From Sulfuracidifex tepidarius (GTDB lineage: Archaea > Thermoproteota > Thermoprotei_A > Sulfolobales > Sulfolobaceae), in NCBI RefSeq assembly GCF_008326425.1, contig NZ_AP018929.1, positions 1,316,875-1,380,874 of the forward strand: a DNA stretch of 64,000 nucleotides, read 5' to 3'. The position numbers and the translations under genes were made by a program. Positions 28,691-37,544 of the stretch are shown here, in pieces. The notes below the pieces were generated by a model. It was not told the DNA's origin. It was given only the letters and a program-made list of their open reading frames with translations, and searched no databases. Positions within the stretch are counted from its first letter, which is position 1. Every line of letters starts with the position of its first letter.

Positions 28691-30394
28691 ATGACAAGGT
28701 TTTTATTAGCGTCTTTCTATAAAATCACAAAAATGTTCGAGGATAGGAACGTAGTATTCGTTGTATTGCTGACCTTGGAGGCATTAATCCTCAGCGAGGT
28801 AACTTCCTACTACAAGGGAGTTGAAGGCATAGCGATTTACCTCTTCTTCTTTTATTTCGTGCTTTTCGCAGACGCGTTCTCGTCGGTAATCGTTTTCTAC
28901 TCTCCTTTAACTTCCTTGATATATCTCTTGGGAGTTTCGACCTTGTTCTCAGTCTTCGGCATAGACGTGTTGAGTCCCTTTAACATTACAACATACGTCT
29001 TCGGTCTATCATCTGCGTCGTTCATACTCTTCTTAATAAGAAGGTCGTTCTCAGACATGTTGATATCTTCCATAAGTAAGGCTGGAAAGCCCAGGATTTC
29101 AAAGAAATCTCTTTTCTTAGTACCTTTTCTAGTTATAGGAGTCACGATATCCTTTACGGGCACGAGGGACATACTACTCTTATCTGGATTCGTTGCGGAC
29201 TTCATGATTTTAACACTAAGTCAGGACACTAGGCAATACCCCTTACTCTTGATGAGCTGGCTTTCGTTCCCCCTCATTCTCTTTTCCGTGAGGGAGACAT
29301 CAAGCGACGGGATCGTGTTAGGTAAAGTGAACAAGATATTAGTACGTTCTTCCTCAGGTATCAGGTTTAGAGGTAATACTTACAGCTGGGTCAAAGCAGG
29401 GAACCTAGAGTTCAGGGTCGACGTGAAGGAGAAGAAGAACTTCAACCTCGTGATAGCCGGAGCCAGCGGTTCGGGTAAGTCGTTCCTCGTCAAACACGTG
29501 ATAAGACAACTGGGAGTTTCCTTCACCGTGTTTGACCTTCACGGGGAATACCCTTCAGATGGTGTTAAAAAGATCGACATGTCGAAGACAGCAGTGAATC
29601 CGTTGTCCCTCAATAACACGTCCCCCAGAAAGAGGTCCCTTGAAGTCGCTTACATGATAAGGTCTATCTTTAACTTGGGAAACCTGCAGACAATAGACAT
29701 GTTCAACCTGATTTCCGAGACCTACATGGAGAACGGAATAGATGAGGAGGATCCCCGAACTTGGTCTCAGAAACCCCCAACGTTCAGGGACGTGTTGATC
29801 TACTTGGAAAGGAAGAAGAGGCTTTCCATGTCTTCTCAAGACATAAATAGGCTCTCCTCCCTGGAGCCTTACCTAGTCTTCCTCTCGACTGAGATATTCT
29901 CCCGCGATGCGATCGACATTGAGGAGGTCTTCGATAACAACGTGATTTTGGACTTCTCGCTAGTTTCAGCTAATGAAATAAAATACATCATGATAGAGAC
30001 ATTACTCAGAAACCTCAGAGATTACATGTTAAGGAAAGGACAGTCCCCTCTCTGGAAGATGTTCGTACTGGACGAAGCACCCTTCGTCCTCTCCAAGGAG
30101 ACGGGTAAGGAGACCGTGGAGAGGATCTTCGCTGAAGGAAGGAAGTTCGGCATAGGAATGATAGTGGTCTCACAGTCCATAGAGTACGTGAAGAAACTCA
30201 TGAACAACTCAGCTTCGTTCTTCATTTTCCAGCTCTCTGAGCCTAACGAGGTGGACTATATAGTAAGGTTTTTAGCCGGTGACTCGGATGCATATTCATT
30301 GATACATGACACAGCTTTATCGTTGCAGAAAGGAGAGTTTATAACGAGAAGCGACAGAGGAGATATTTTTTTAGTCAGGAGTATAGTTCAGTAA
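28691..30394 (+). CDS. Membrane-anchored HerA/VirB4-like ATPase
   Basis: A 567-residue protein with about six to seven N-terminal membrane segments (residues about 18-205) followed by an ATPase domain. Walker A is GASGSGKSFLVK near residue 257, the following strand carries FDLHGEYPSD (the HerA/VirB4 motif), Walker B is MFVLDEAPFVL near 456, and a conserved arginine/glutamine region is VVSQSIEYVKK. The fold is that of the FtsK-HerA translocase superfamily, and membrane anchoring suggests a DNA- or protein-pumping role at the membrane, as inference. The start may be ATG 28691 or ATG 28733. Rpo13 and PCNA1 follow within 12 nt. Confidence 0.8.
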   Translation: MTRFLLASFYKITKMFEDRNVVFVVLLTLEALILSEVTSYYKGVEGIAIYLFFFYFVLFADAFSSVIVFYSPLTSLIYLLGVSTLFSVFGIDVLSPFNITTYVFGLSSASFILFLIRRSFSDMLISSISKAGKPRISKKSLFLVPFLVIGVTISFTGTRDILLLSGFVADFMILTLSQDTRQYPLLLMSWLSFPLILFSVRETSSDGIVLGKVNKILVRSSSGIRFRGNTYSWVKAGNLEFRVDVKEKKNFNLVIAGASGSGKSFLVKHVIRQLGVSFTVFDLHGEYPSDGVKKIDMSKTAVNPLSLNNTSPRKRSLEVAYMIRSIFNLGNLQTIDMFNLISETYMENGIDEEDPRTWSQKPPTFRDVLIYLERKKRLSMSSQDINRLSSLEPYLVFLSTEIFSRDAIDIEEVFDNNVILDFSLVSANEIKYIMIETLLRNLRDYMLRKGQSPLWKMFVLDEAPFVLSKETGKETVERIFAEGRKFGIGMIVVSQSIEYVKKLMNNSASFFIFQLSEPNEVDYIVRFLAGDSDAYSLIHDTALSLQKGEFITRSDRGDIFLVRSIVQ

Positions 30395-30405
30395 TTTAGA
30401 TTGTT

Positions 30406-30777
30406 ATGTCAGAGGGAGAAGTTGACGAGAGGAGGGACGTTCACGAGGACTCTGAACCGGAAGAGCGAGAGCATGAAGACGATGACCTTCCTTTTCTCTC
30501 GATTCAAGATATCGAGATATTAATGAGAAACACTGACATCTGGGATAAACTCCTTCAAGGGAAAATAGACATAGAAGAAGCGAAGAGGGAGTTTGAAGTC
30601 AACGGAAGAGTTTTCGATGGAATAGAAGATAGAAAGAAGGCTAAAAAGCAGGCTTCCAGGAAAGCTAAATCAAAGAAGAAGGAAAAGAAGAAGAGCGAGG
30701 ATGAGGAAGAGAAAGTGGAGGAGGTAGAGGAAGTGGAAGAAAAGGAGGAGAGCGAGGATGAGGTCGGAGAGGAATGA
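30406..30777 (+). CDS. rpo13: RNA polymerase subunit Rpo13
   Basis: Archaea-specific RNA polymerase subunit that sits near the downstream DNA and the jaw. The helix-turn-helix core LSIQDIEILMRNTDIWDKLL (residues about 31-50) with GKIDIEEAKREFE matches Sulfolobus Rpo13. An acidic N-terminal tail and a lysine-rich stretch (KKAKKQASRKAKSKKKEKKK, about 78-97) flank it; the basic tail contacts DNA in the known enzyme. Unusually, a further glutamate-rich tail of about 25 residues follows, making the protein 123 residues rather than about 104. It lies 11 nt after the HerA-like gene and overlaps PCNA1 by 4 nt. Confidence 0.92.
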   Translation: MSEGEVDERRDVHEDSEPEEREHEDDDLPFLSIQDIEILMRNTDIWDKLLQGKIDIEEAKREFEVNGRVFDGIEDRKKAKKQASRKAKSKKKEKKKSEDEEEKVEEVEEVEEKEESEDEVGEE

Positions 30778-31526
30778 CATTCTCTTTCACTTACCCTAGT
30801 GCAAAGGACTTCAATGACCTAATAGTAGCTCTCTCTAAAGCAACAGACTCCATCACGATTAACGTGACTGATGAGGGAATCAACGGGAGATATGTGGAGC
30901 CTGACACTAAGTCGATGATGGTCATTCTCAACGTGCCTAAGACGTTCTTCTCGTCTTATGAAATAGAAAAGCCACTTTCCCTGGAGCTGAACTTAGCGTC
31001 GTTGAGGAAAGTGCTGAGCAAAGCGAAGAGCAGGACCGCGTCGGTTGAGGTCTCGGAGACAGACTCCGGGATGAGGATAACAGTAAAGGACAACAAGCTA
31101 GGGACTAAAAGCAACATTTACGTTTCCTCCAAGAAAGGTGAAGTAAACGATGGAGGAGAGCCAAAGGTGTCGCCCACAGTCAAGATGTCTTTAGATTCTA
31201 GAGTCCTTGAGCTAGTCGTAGGTGATTCGTCAATAATAGGAGATGAGGTTCTAATCAAAGGGGAGGGAGAAGAGGTCACCTTCTCCACTTCAGAAAGGGG
31301 TAAAGAATACACCGCAACCATGAGGAAGGACAAACCCCTGAAGTACATAGAGGTCGCGGACAGCGCTGAGTCCAAGTTCAGGGCTGAACTACTGAAGGAA
31401 GCAGTGAGCATAACTTCAAACTTCTCTAACGTAGATGTGGAGTTAGGGACTAACATACCCCTGAAGATGAGAGGAGAGGCAGACGCCGGAGGACAAGTCA
31501 CTGTTTGGATAGCTCCGGTGATTTGA
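30774..31526 (+). CDS. pcna1: DNA sliding clamp subunit PCNA1
   Basis: One of three subunits of the heterotrimeric Sulfolobales clamp that tethers polymerase, FEN1 and ligase. The 250-residue protein has two clamp domains; the N-terminal FTYPSAKDFNDLI, EPDTKSMMVILNVPK and the interdomain/C-terminal IPLKMRGEADAGGQVTVWIAP match the PCNA1 type more closely than the second PCNA at 37.5 kb. It overlaps rpo13 by 4 nt. This rpo13-pcna1 order agrees, from memory, with Saccharolobus. Its last 29 nt overlap the convergent amidohydrolase gene. Confidence 0.92.
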   Translation: MTFSFTYPSAKDFNDLIVALSKATDSITINVTDEGINGRYVEPDTKSMMVILNVPKTFFSSYEIEKPLSLELNLASLRKVLSKAKSRTASVEVSETDSGMRITVKDNKLGTKSNIYVSSKKGEVNDGGEPKVSPTVKMSLDSRVLELVVGDSSIIGDEVLIKGEGEEVTFSTSERGKEYTATMRKDKPLKYIEVADSAESKFRAELLKEAVSITSNFSNVDVELGTNIPLKMRGEADAGGQVTVWIAPVI

Positions 31527-32607
31527 GGATATAATCCCCACCTCTTTTTATAATTGCCATATATTTATTTTTTGATATTTTTATTCCAGAGTTCTCGTCA
31601 TCTACCACGTTCAGCATGTTGAGTGGAGTACCTTCTTCCACTCTGTTCTTGATCCCCAGGAAACTTGAAGGTAAGGTCGTAGAACCTTTGAGTATTTGCT
31701 TGGAGTAGTCCGACCCGGGCTTTCTGGTCCTTGATATAAGCAGGGCTAACTCCATGTCCTTCCAGAGGTTAGGGCTGATCCACGCTCCGTTGTCTGTCCC
31801 AAAGAAGACCTTTACTTGAGAGTCCATAGCCAAGTCAACTTTAGGTATCCCGACTGAAAACCACATGTTACTCCTCGGACACATCACTAAGGGAACATCA
31901 CGATCGGCCAATACCCTCATTTCTTCTTCATCCAGCCAAACGCCGTGAACAAGGAAAGAAGGAGAGAAGTCCTCAATGAAGCTTTCAAGGTCGTACTTCA
32001 ACCACTGAGATAGTGTCTCTGCGAAGTGTGAGGCCCTGAGCTTTACTGAATCTTTGATGACCCTGAAGTCGTATTTCGCCGACGGACTTGGAAGACCATA
32101 GCCATCAGCGTATTTCATAAGTTCTCTTAACGCTTCCCTTGAGAACTCTTCCTCCTCTAGTCTACCTAGGATGAAGTAGTTCACCCACTGGCCTTTCAAC
32201 GTTTTAGCTAGCTTACTTCCTTGAATTCCCTGTTCTCTGAAGTCTACAACCGTCTTCACACCTAGCCTTAAAGATTCCCTGAGAAACAATCTAATTGATG
32301 CTGAGACATCGTATCCTTCACGTGAGAAGGCCTTGTACTTGAAGCTTAACGGATCACCCACAGCTTCCTTTACGGTGAGCTGATACCCTTCTTCCATGAC
32401 CATGTAGTCTCCGCTATGTACGTGAAAGTTCACCAAAGAGGGCATCAAGAGACCTTTAATTTCGTAAGCGTTTCCAACGAGACCGTTACCCACATGTGTT
32501 ATTATTCCGTCCTCTACCTCCAAGTTGAAGTTCTCTTTCCAATCTAGTGAATCTCCCATTATCCCCGAGCTTACATTTATGACCTTACGTTCTCTATTAC
32601 CTTCCAT
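31498..32607 (-). CDS. Deaminase-type amidohydrolase in the riboflavin operon
   Basis: A 369-residue metal-dependent hydrolase of the cytosine/guanine/SAH deaminase branch (COG0402-like). Metal and catalytic residues are visible: H62 and H64 in NFHVHSGD, H194 and E197 in ASHFAET, H221 in LVHGVWLDEEE, and D272 in FFGTDNGAW. The H-F-A-E-T and TDN elements are typical of aminohydrolases that deaminate heterocycles. It is the last gene of a five-gene run RibB-RibC-RibH-ArfA-amidohydrolase and overlaps arfA by 31 nt. A role in removing the pyrimidine 2-amino group in riboflavin synthesis is my inference; SAH/MTA deaminase or a deformylase are alternatives. Confidence 0.85.
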   Translation of the reverse strand: MEGNRERKVINVSSGIMGDSLDWKENFNLEVEDGIITHVGNGLVGNAYEIKGLLMPSLVNFHVHSGDYMVMEEGYQLTVKEAVGDPLSFKYKAFSREGYDVSASIRLFLRESLRLGVKTVVDFREQGIQGSKLAKTLKGQWVNYFILGRLEEEEFSREALRELMKYADGYGLPSPSAKYDFRVIKDSVKLRASHFAETLSQWLKYDLESFIEDFSPSFLVHGVWLDEEEMRVLADRDVPLVMCPRSNMWFSVGIPKVDLAMDSQVKVFFGTDNGAWISPNLWKDMELALLISRTRKPGSDYSKQILKGSTTLPSSFLGIKNRVEEGTPLNMLNVVDDENSGIKISKNKYMAIIKRGGDYILKSPELSKQ

Positions 32608-33281
32608 TTGGAGTCCCTTGTTTCCCTTATTCTAGTCAGGGCCTCCGTAGCCTTTGATACAGCACATCTGGGATTCTCACAGATTCCAACCCCGAACTTG
32701 ACCTCGTTCAGTGGTGCTTCCAGAATTCCCCTGAACTCGTCTAGAGAGGAAAAGATCATGAAATTGTCACCGCCTAAGTATTGAACCAGGCTTCCGTGGC
32801 CCTCAGCTATGCGTTGTAGCTCTACCATTACCTCCATGCTCCTTCTAAAGGATGAATAAATGGAGCTCCTCTCCGTGAGCTCCGTGAATGAGTCCACGTC
32901 TGCGTGAATCGCAACTACCTTGGAGTCGGGATGGTCTAGAACTTCCAACTCTCCGGGTCTCAACTCATTCAGACACTTAGAAGCCACCTGCTCAGCCTCT
33001 AAGAAGTTCCTCCCGTAACCCATACATCCCCTCAACTCGACCGGAGAGTATTCTTTTAATTTTGAAAACAAATTTTTAAAATGTGAATTTCTTATTCCAT
33101 CTGCTATTATAAGGAACTTGTCCATCCTTGTCATGAGCGGAAATGCGTCAATTCTCAAGGAGAACTTATTCACGAAAAAAGATAGTTTAGATTGGGCTAG
33201 TTGTATTTTCCATTCCCTGTCATAACCTAGGGTCTCAGTCCACTCCCTGTAATGATGTAGCTCCACAGCGAAGACTTTCAC
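32577..33281 (-). CDS. arfA: GTP cyclohydrolase III (ArfA)
   Basis: First enzyme of the archaeal riboflavin/deazaflavin route: opens GTP to the formamidopyrimidine nucleotide while keeping the formyl group. The 234-residue protein has two nucleotidyl-cyclase-like palm domains; the first has [20 protein letters not shown] and the second [15 protein letters not shown] followed by [12 protein letters not shown], the metal-binding GGDN turn. It overlaps ribH by 4 nt and the amidohydrolase by 31 nt. The context with three later riboflavin enzymes supports the call. Confidence 0.92.
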   Translation of the reverse strand: MKVFAVELHHYREWTETLGYDREWKIQLAQSKLSFFVNKFSLRIDAFPLMTRMDKFLIIADGIRNSHFKNLFSKLKEYSPVELRGCMGYGRNFLEAEQVASKCLNELRPGELEVLDHPDSKVVAIHADVDSFTELTERSSIYSSFRRSMEVMVELQRIAEGHGSLVQYLGGDNFMIFSSLDEFRGILEAPLNEVKFGVGICENPRCAVSKATEALTRIRETRDSKWKVIENVRS

Positions 33282-33748
33282 TCTATGTACACCGTTTCCT
33301 TAATGTCTCCTAAGGACTCAAGCTTCTTGTACCTTAAAGCCAGCTTCACAGCCGACTCCACTGCTCTATTTGCGTATTCCTCTATCCTCTCTACTGCTTG
33401 TTCGTGAGTAGCACCAGGACCTATTATACCTAGGGTAACTGGCTTTCCGTGCTGAATTGAAAGATCTGCTATCAGCCTAGCTGTCTGAGAGCCTATGATC
33501 TCGTCATGCTTGGTCTCTCCCCTTATCACCGCACCTAGAGTTACAACAGCGTCCACATCGACTTTCTCCAGGATTTTCTTAACCGCCAGGGGGATGTCGT
33601 AACTCCCCGGGACCTTGAAGACTATCTTTACGTTAGCTCTCAGAAACTTGGCGTGAGATATGGCCTTCTGTAGCATCAAGTATGTTATATCGTAGTTGAA
33701 ATCCGCTACTACTATTCCTAGGTTAATCGAGCTCTCCTGCATTTTCAT
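33278..33748 (-). CDS. ribH: 6,7-dimethyl-8-ribityllumazine synthase (RibH)
   Basis: Condenses 5-amino-6-ribitylaminouracil with dihydroxybutanone phosphate to lumazine. The 156-residue protein has [37 protein letters not shown] and [18 protein letters not shown], covering the substrate phosphate and pyrimidine sites. The catalytic histidine is in ETKHDE. It overlaps ribC by 26 nt at its start (ATG 33748; ATG 33742 is a close alternative) and arfA by 4 nt at its end. Confidence 0.95.
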   Translation of the reverse strand: MKMQESSINLGIVVADFNYDITYLMLQKAISHAKFLRANVKIVFKVPGSYDIPLAVKKILEKVDVDAVVTLGAVIRGETKHDEIIGSQTARLIADLSIQHGKPVTLGIIGPGATHEQAVERIEEYANRAVESAVKLALRYKKLESLGDIKETVYIE

Positions 33749-34187
33749 ACCCCTGCCTCAAACCTTTTCCCGCGTATTCCCTTAATGATTTTCCTCCATC
33801 TCTCACAAGTCTGACTAGGTTTCTGGCGTGCTTCGTGGCCCTATCCTCGGCTATCCTCACAAGGTCGTCCGGGTGCTCTGCCTCCTCTTCGTGTACAGTC
33901 ACGTCCATCACGTGTTTCGATGTCAAAATCTGAACCATGATGAGTCCTATGCTTGATGATATGTAGCTATATTTGTCGAGCTGAGTCCTTCCTACCCATC
34001 CCAAAGTTATTACTCCGTCGCATCCTGAGTCTATTAACTTCTTAGCAGCTACTGGCAGGTCCTTTATTCCGGGCACTGTGTACCTCACAATTTCGCAATC
34101 ATTGTCGTCTTTCCTTATTGTCCTCTCCGCGATATCTCCCATGTTTACCCTCGAGAAAGTGGTGTCAGCTACACCGTATTTACGCAA
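33723..34187 (-). CDS. ribC: Archaeal riboflavin synthase (RibC)
   Basis: Dismutates two lumazines to riboflavin plus the pyrimidine precursor. Archaeal RibC is paralogous to lumazine synthase, not to bacterial RibE, and this 154-residue protein shows that form: [47 protein letters not shown] and [13 protein letters not shown]. It overlaps ribB by 8 nt and ribH by 26 nt, so the two paralogues are adjacent and probably arose by tandem duplication. Confidence 0.94.
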   Translation of the reverse strand: MRKYGVADTTFSRVNMGDIAERTIRKDDNDCEIVRYTVPGIKDLPVAAKKLIDSGCDGVITLGWVGRTQLDKYSYISSSIGLIMVQILTSKHVMDVTVHEEEAEHPDDLVRIAEDRATKHARNLVRLVRDGGKSLREYAGKGLRQGYENAGELD

Positions 34188-34842
34188 CTCTAACTACCTC
34201 TAGGATCTCTTTCCCAGTTATGAAAGGTATACCGTTGCTCTTGGCGAAGTTTTCGGCTTTCTCTCTCTTCATGCTGTACCTTTCATCTAACATCTCAGCT
34301 ATCACAACACTCCTCTCAAGGCCTAGGTATTCCATCAAAGAGGACGTCAACTCCGTATGTCCCCTGCGTTTCTCTAGACCCCTGGAGAGCAACACAGGCA
34401 CGTGACCCGGAGCCATGAACTCATTGAAGAACTTCTCTTTAGCTGACGTTTCGTCCTTTCGTAATAACTCCACCGTCTTATGTAACTCTAATATGGTCTT
34501 AGCTCTGTCCTCATCTGATATCCCTGTCCTAGTGCTCATGTGATTTACCCACATCGCAAAAGCAGGCTCGTCCCCGTAAACCGGCCTCTTAACTAACCTA
34601 GAATACTTTTGATAGCTTCTCAGCTCGTCCGTGATTAGACCTAGCCCGAGCTTCGCTCCTTCCTCCTTTCCAGTCACATAACATATGAGACCACCAGCCT
34701 CCTTCCTGAGCATGTAGACGCTCTTCCATGACACCGAACCTGCGTAAAAAACCATATCTACCTCCTCCTCCCTTCCATCGAAGTCGTACACCATTACTGG
34801 AAGACCTGACAGAAGGCTGTTCCTTAAGTTCTCTCTGTTCAT
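34180..34842 (-). CDS. ribB: 3,4-dihydroxy-2-butanone-4-phosphate synthase (RibB)
   Basis: Makes the four-carbon riboflavin precursor from ribulose-5-phosphate. The 220-residue protein shows GLPVMVYDFDGREEEVDMVFYAG-type N-terminal acidic metal-site residues (split here as FDGREEEVD), GLICYVTG, VNHMSTRTGISDEDRAKTI and the C-terminal APGHVPVLLS, GHTELTSSL. All match the RibB family. It opens the operon; ATG 34842 is used, and an ATG immediately upstream gives one extra Met. The divergent or upstream gene ends 35 nt away. Confidence 0.95.
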   Translation of the reverse strand: MNRENLRNSLLSGLPVMVYDFDGREEEVDMVFYAGSVSWKSVYMLRKEAGGLICYVTGKEEGAKLGLGLITDELRSYQKYSRLVKRPVYGDEPAFAMWVNHMSTRTGISDEDRAKTILELHKTVELLRKDETSAKEKFFNEFMAPGHVPVLLSRGLEKRRGHTELTSSLMEYLGLERSVVIAEMLDERYSMKREKAENFAKSNGIPFITGKEILEVVRVA

Positions 34843-34877
34843 CAAAGGAGTGTACGTGTAAAAATATAAAAGCGTAT

Positions 34878-35420
34878 TTACTTACGCTTATTAACATAAA
34901 CTAATAAGATATAAACAATAAGAGGAATTATGAATAGAAGAACCAAATAGTGGGAGTTTAAGTCAGTTTGCTTTTCAGATTGGTCGGGAAGAGAAGATGA
35001 ATGACCCGTATTGTTCTCCAAGAAGGATGTTATGTTAACGTCTGGTTCTATAACTTTCACCGTTAGGGTGCCGTTTACCTCCTTAGACATCATTTTTATC
35101 TTAAGCGGAGTCGAATTTGAAGGAAGGATGTAGTAAGGTATTAGCACGCTCCTGTTTTGTATTGATACTGTTGAAGGAGAAACTTTCGCGTTTATCAAAC
35201 TACAATTAAATGTAACGACTATTGCATCGAGGGATGAAGACAGATTGAAGGTGACTGGGAAAACGGATTGTCCTTCAAAAGTGAAGTTCAACACGTAACT
35301 GGATATACTCGTCTGCCTAGACTCGGAATACGTCATTGCTTGTGGTAGACTCCCTGAGAAAGCCATCATTGAGCTAAGCAGCAAGAAGAAGATAAGGGAA
35401 ATAATTAAGATTGCCTTCAC
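34878..35420 (-). CDS. Secreted or membrane-anchored protein of unknown function
   Basis: I do not recognise this 180-residue protein. It begins with a signal-peptide-like hydrophobic segment (about residues 3-22), continues as a Ser/Thr/Asn-rich extracytoplasmic beta-rich region with several N-x-S/T sequons (NFT, NLS, NCS, NRS, NST, NGT, NIT, NNT) and ends in a membrane helix (about 157-175) with a basic NKRK tail. That is the layout of a pseudoperiplasmic domain tethered by its C-terminus and glycosylated. It starts with GTG 35420, 38 bp from the divergent membrane protein gene at 35459, so the two may be co-regulated. Confidence 0.65.
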   Translation of the reverse strand: MKAILIISLIFFLLLSSMMAFSGSLPQAMTYSESRQTSISSYVLNFTFEGQSVFPVTFNLSSSLDAIVVTFNCSLINAKVSPSTVSIQNRSVLIPYYILPSNSTPLKIKMMSKEVNGTLTVKVIEPDVNITSFLENNTGHSSSLPDQSEKQTDLNSHYLVLLFIIPLIVYILLVYVNKRK

Positions 35421-35424
35421 AAAG

Positions 35425-35455
35425 TATATTTAATAGGTACGGGTTATAGTTTATA
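35425..35455. promoter_or_regulatory. Interleaved divergent promoters
   Basis: Only 38 bp separate two divergent start codons. ATATTTAATAGG (about 35426-35437) is placed about 29 bp before the plus-strand ATG at 35459, and TATAAAC read on the minus strand (about 35448-35454) is about 31 bp before the minus-strand GTG at 35420. Each TATA box therefore lies beside the other gene's start. Confidence 0.4.
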
Positions 35456-35458
35456 CTG

Positions 35459-36232
35459 ATGTCACTAGGATATGGCAGCAACCCGTATAGTAATTGGAGG
35501 TTCATAGCACTTTCTCAGTTCTCAGTTATTTTCATTTCAGCCCTAATTAGCTTCTTTCCTCAATACTACATATTGGGCTACGTCATTTATCTAGCTATAT
35601 CTCTATCCCTCACATCCCTCCTCACATTCAGGAGCAACCCGATGCTTAGGGAAAGGAAATATATGGGAGAGATAATGAGGTCCAAGACGATTTACGAGGA
35701 GAAGAACGCTAAGGAGGTCATGAATAAGGACGAGGAGTACATGAAGATATACAAACAGATGCTGAAGAGGAATGGATATTCCATGCTTTACCTTGTAGGT
35801 TACCTTGTAGTTGTTCTAGTAATCTACGATGTAGTATTCGACAGATATAGGACAATGTTTGGATCGAACCACCTTGATCTTTTCCTAGCTTTCTTCCTAT
35901 CGTTGGACGCTGTGGTCTTAGCTAATATATTCATTTCTAGGAAGGTAATGAAAGGAGCTACCTCACAGATCATGGCACCGCAGACGTATAGAATAACGGA
36001 GAAAGGAGTTATAGCTAGCGATGCCACGGGAGTGTTCCTTCACTCCAGGCACCTACCTTCCTCGGATATTAACGTGAACAGAGAAAAGAGGTACGTTGAA
36101 ATAAAGTCAAACACGATCAAATTACCTTACGACATCAGACTTTACACTAGAGACATAGACAAACTCCTGGACGTGCTGGAGAGAGTCAAGAGGCTAGAGC
36201 TCAGAAGACAACAGTCCTCGTCCCAGAATTAG
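35459..36232 (+). CDS. Membrane protein of DUF2208 type
   Basis: A 257-residue protein with four predicted membrane helices in two pairs (about residues 15-58 and 107-165), a cytoplasmic linker rich in lysine and glutamate between them (about 60-105), and a C-terminal soluble domain (about 175-257). The C-terminal part (APQTYRITEKGVIASDATG, HLPSSDINVNREKRYVEI) looks like a PH-like/bacterial PH-domain beta sheet. Similar archaeal proteins are annotated DUF2208; function unknown. The last 32 nt overlap the convergent cbiA gene. Confidence 0.6.
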   Translation: MSLGYGSNPYSNWRFIALSQFSVIFISALISFFPQYYILGYVIYLAISLSLTSLLTFRSNPMLRERKYMGEIMRSKTIYEEKNAKEVMNKDEEYMKIYKQMLKRNGYSMLYLVGYLVVVLVIYDVVFDRYRTMFGSNHLDLFLAFFLSLDAVVLANIFISRKVMKGATSQIMAPQTYRITEKGVIASDATGVFLHSRHLPSSDINVNREKRYVEIKSNTIKLPYDIRLYTRDIDKLLDVLERVKRLELRRQQSSSQN

Positions 36233-37496
36233 AGAAGTGGAAATGAGAGTAAGTACCTAGAGTGTTCTTAACCACGACGCCGTCCTTTTTCTGAAATATC
36301 CCTTTTCCTATCTCGTTCTCGAAAGCGAAATCCTTTTCTTCAACTGACAAGGGTGAAGATACGTGGAATTCGTGCCCTTGAAGGATGGATCCTTGGGTCA
36401 CTCGGCCTATGTCCTTGGTAGCTTTTAGCCTAGTATATCCTATGGTAAGCTTGTCCTTGACCTTTATCTCCATGTCGAAAACTCCGGTCATCGCATATTT
36501 CCTCTCTCCGACTAAAGAGGAAGAAAGGTACATCATACCCCCGCATTCAGCTAAGATAGGAACATCGTTCAAAGAAGACTCCTTTATCCACTTCTTGGTG
36601 AGAGAATTACGTTCAAGATAGTCCATATGAAGCTCCGGATATCCTCCACCTAAGTAGATTGCATCTGCGTTTTGCACCTCCTCGTTTTCAAGGGGACTGA
36701 AGAAGACTAAGTTATACTTCCTCTTGAGTAAGTCCAAGTTCTCCTTGTAGTAGAAAGAGAAAGCTTCGTCGTATGCAATCGCTAGAGTTTTCCTCGTTTC
36801 CACGTTAAAAGCATCCTCTGAATCTGGGAGGGAATCGGACTCCGACAAATCCAGAAGTAATTCTAAATCCAAGTTCTCTTCGACAATACTGGAAGCCCTC
36901 TCGATGATCTTTTCCACCTCTCCGTTGTCCTCAACGGTAACTAAGCCGAGGTGTCTGCTGTTAACCTCCAAATCCTTCGAGAAGGGGATTCTTCCGAGCA
37001 CTTTCACGCCTTCGGGGACTGAGTTCTTACAGTAATTGTAGTGAGTCTCAGATCCTACCTTATTGAATATAACTCCCCTCACGTCTACATTACCGTAACT
37101 CTTCAAACCTTCAATTATTGCACCCACGGTAGAGCTTACGTTACTACAGTTTATTACGAGAATCACTGGAGTCTTAGTCACCTTAGATAAGGTAGCTGTG
37201 CTGTAATCCGTGTTTATGCCATCGTATAGCCCCATGACTCCCTCAATGATCGAAACGTCGTAACCCCTGGAGTATCTTGATAAAGAATTTACCACGCCTT
37301 GGTTTCCCATCATCCAGAGGTCCAAGTTCACTGTAGCCTCCCTAGAAGCCTTAGTAAGGTAGCCAGGATCTATGAAGTCCGGTCCAGCTTTGAAAGCCCT
37401 TACCCTCATTCTCTTAGATATTGCCCTCACTATACCGGCTGTCACGGTCGTCTTTCCCGAACCGCTACGGTCTGAGGCTATGATGAACCTTTTCAT
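36201..37496 (-). CDS. cbiA: Cobyrinic acid a,c-diamide synthase (CbiA)
   Basis: Glutamine-dependent amidation of cobyrinate in anaerobic-route B12 synthesis. The N-terminal P-loop synthetase domain has IIASDRSGSGKTTVTAGI and FKAGPDFIDPGYLTK; the C-terminal class I glutaminase has the nucleophile in LAECGGMMYLS (about residues 328-338) and the histidine in SHFHFSN near the end. The 431 residues fit the family. It is convergent with the DUF2208 gene and divergent from PCNA3; CbiX, another cobalamin gene, lies 5 kb away. Confidence 0.94.
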   Translation of the reverse strand: MKRFIIASDRSGSGKTTVTAGIVRAISKRMRVRAFKAGPDFIDPGYLTKASREATVNLDLWMMGNQGVVNSLSRYSRGYDVSIIEGVMGLYDGINTDYSTATLSKVTKTPVILVINCSNVSSTVGAIIEGLKSYGNVDVRGVIFNKVGSETHYNYCKNSVPEGVKVLGRIPFSKDLEVNSRHLGLVTVEDNGEVEKIIERASSIVEENLDLELLLDLSESDSLPDSEDAFNVETRKTLAIAYDEAFSFYYKENLDLLKRKYNLVFFSPLENEEVQNADAIYLGGGYPELHMDYLERNSLTKKWIKESSLNDVPILAECGGMMYLSSSLVGERKYAMTGVFDMEIKVKDKLTIGYTRLKATKDIGRVTQGSILQGHEFHVSSPLSVEEKDFAFENEIGKGIFQKKDGVVVKNTLGTYSHFHFSNSGTRTVVF

Positions 37497-37544
37497 GTGT
37501 CTTTCAACCTTAAAACTTTCCTGAAGATTTTAATATAGGTTATC

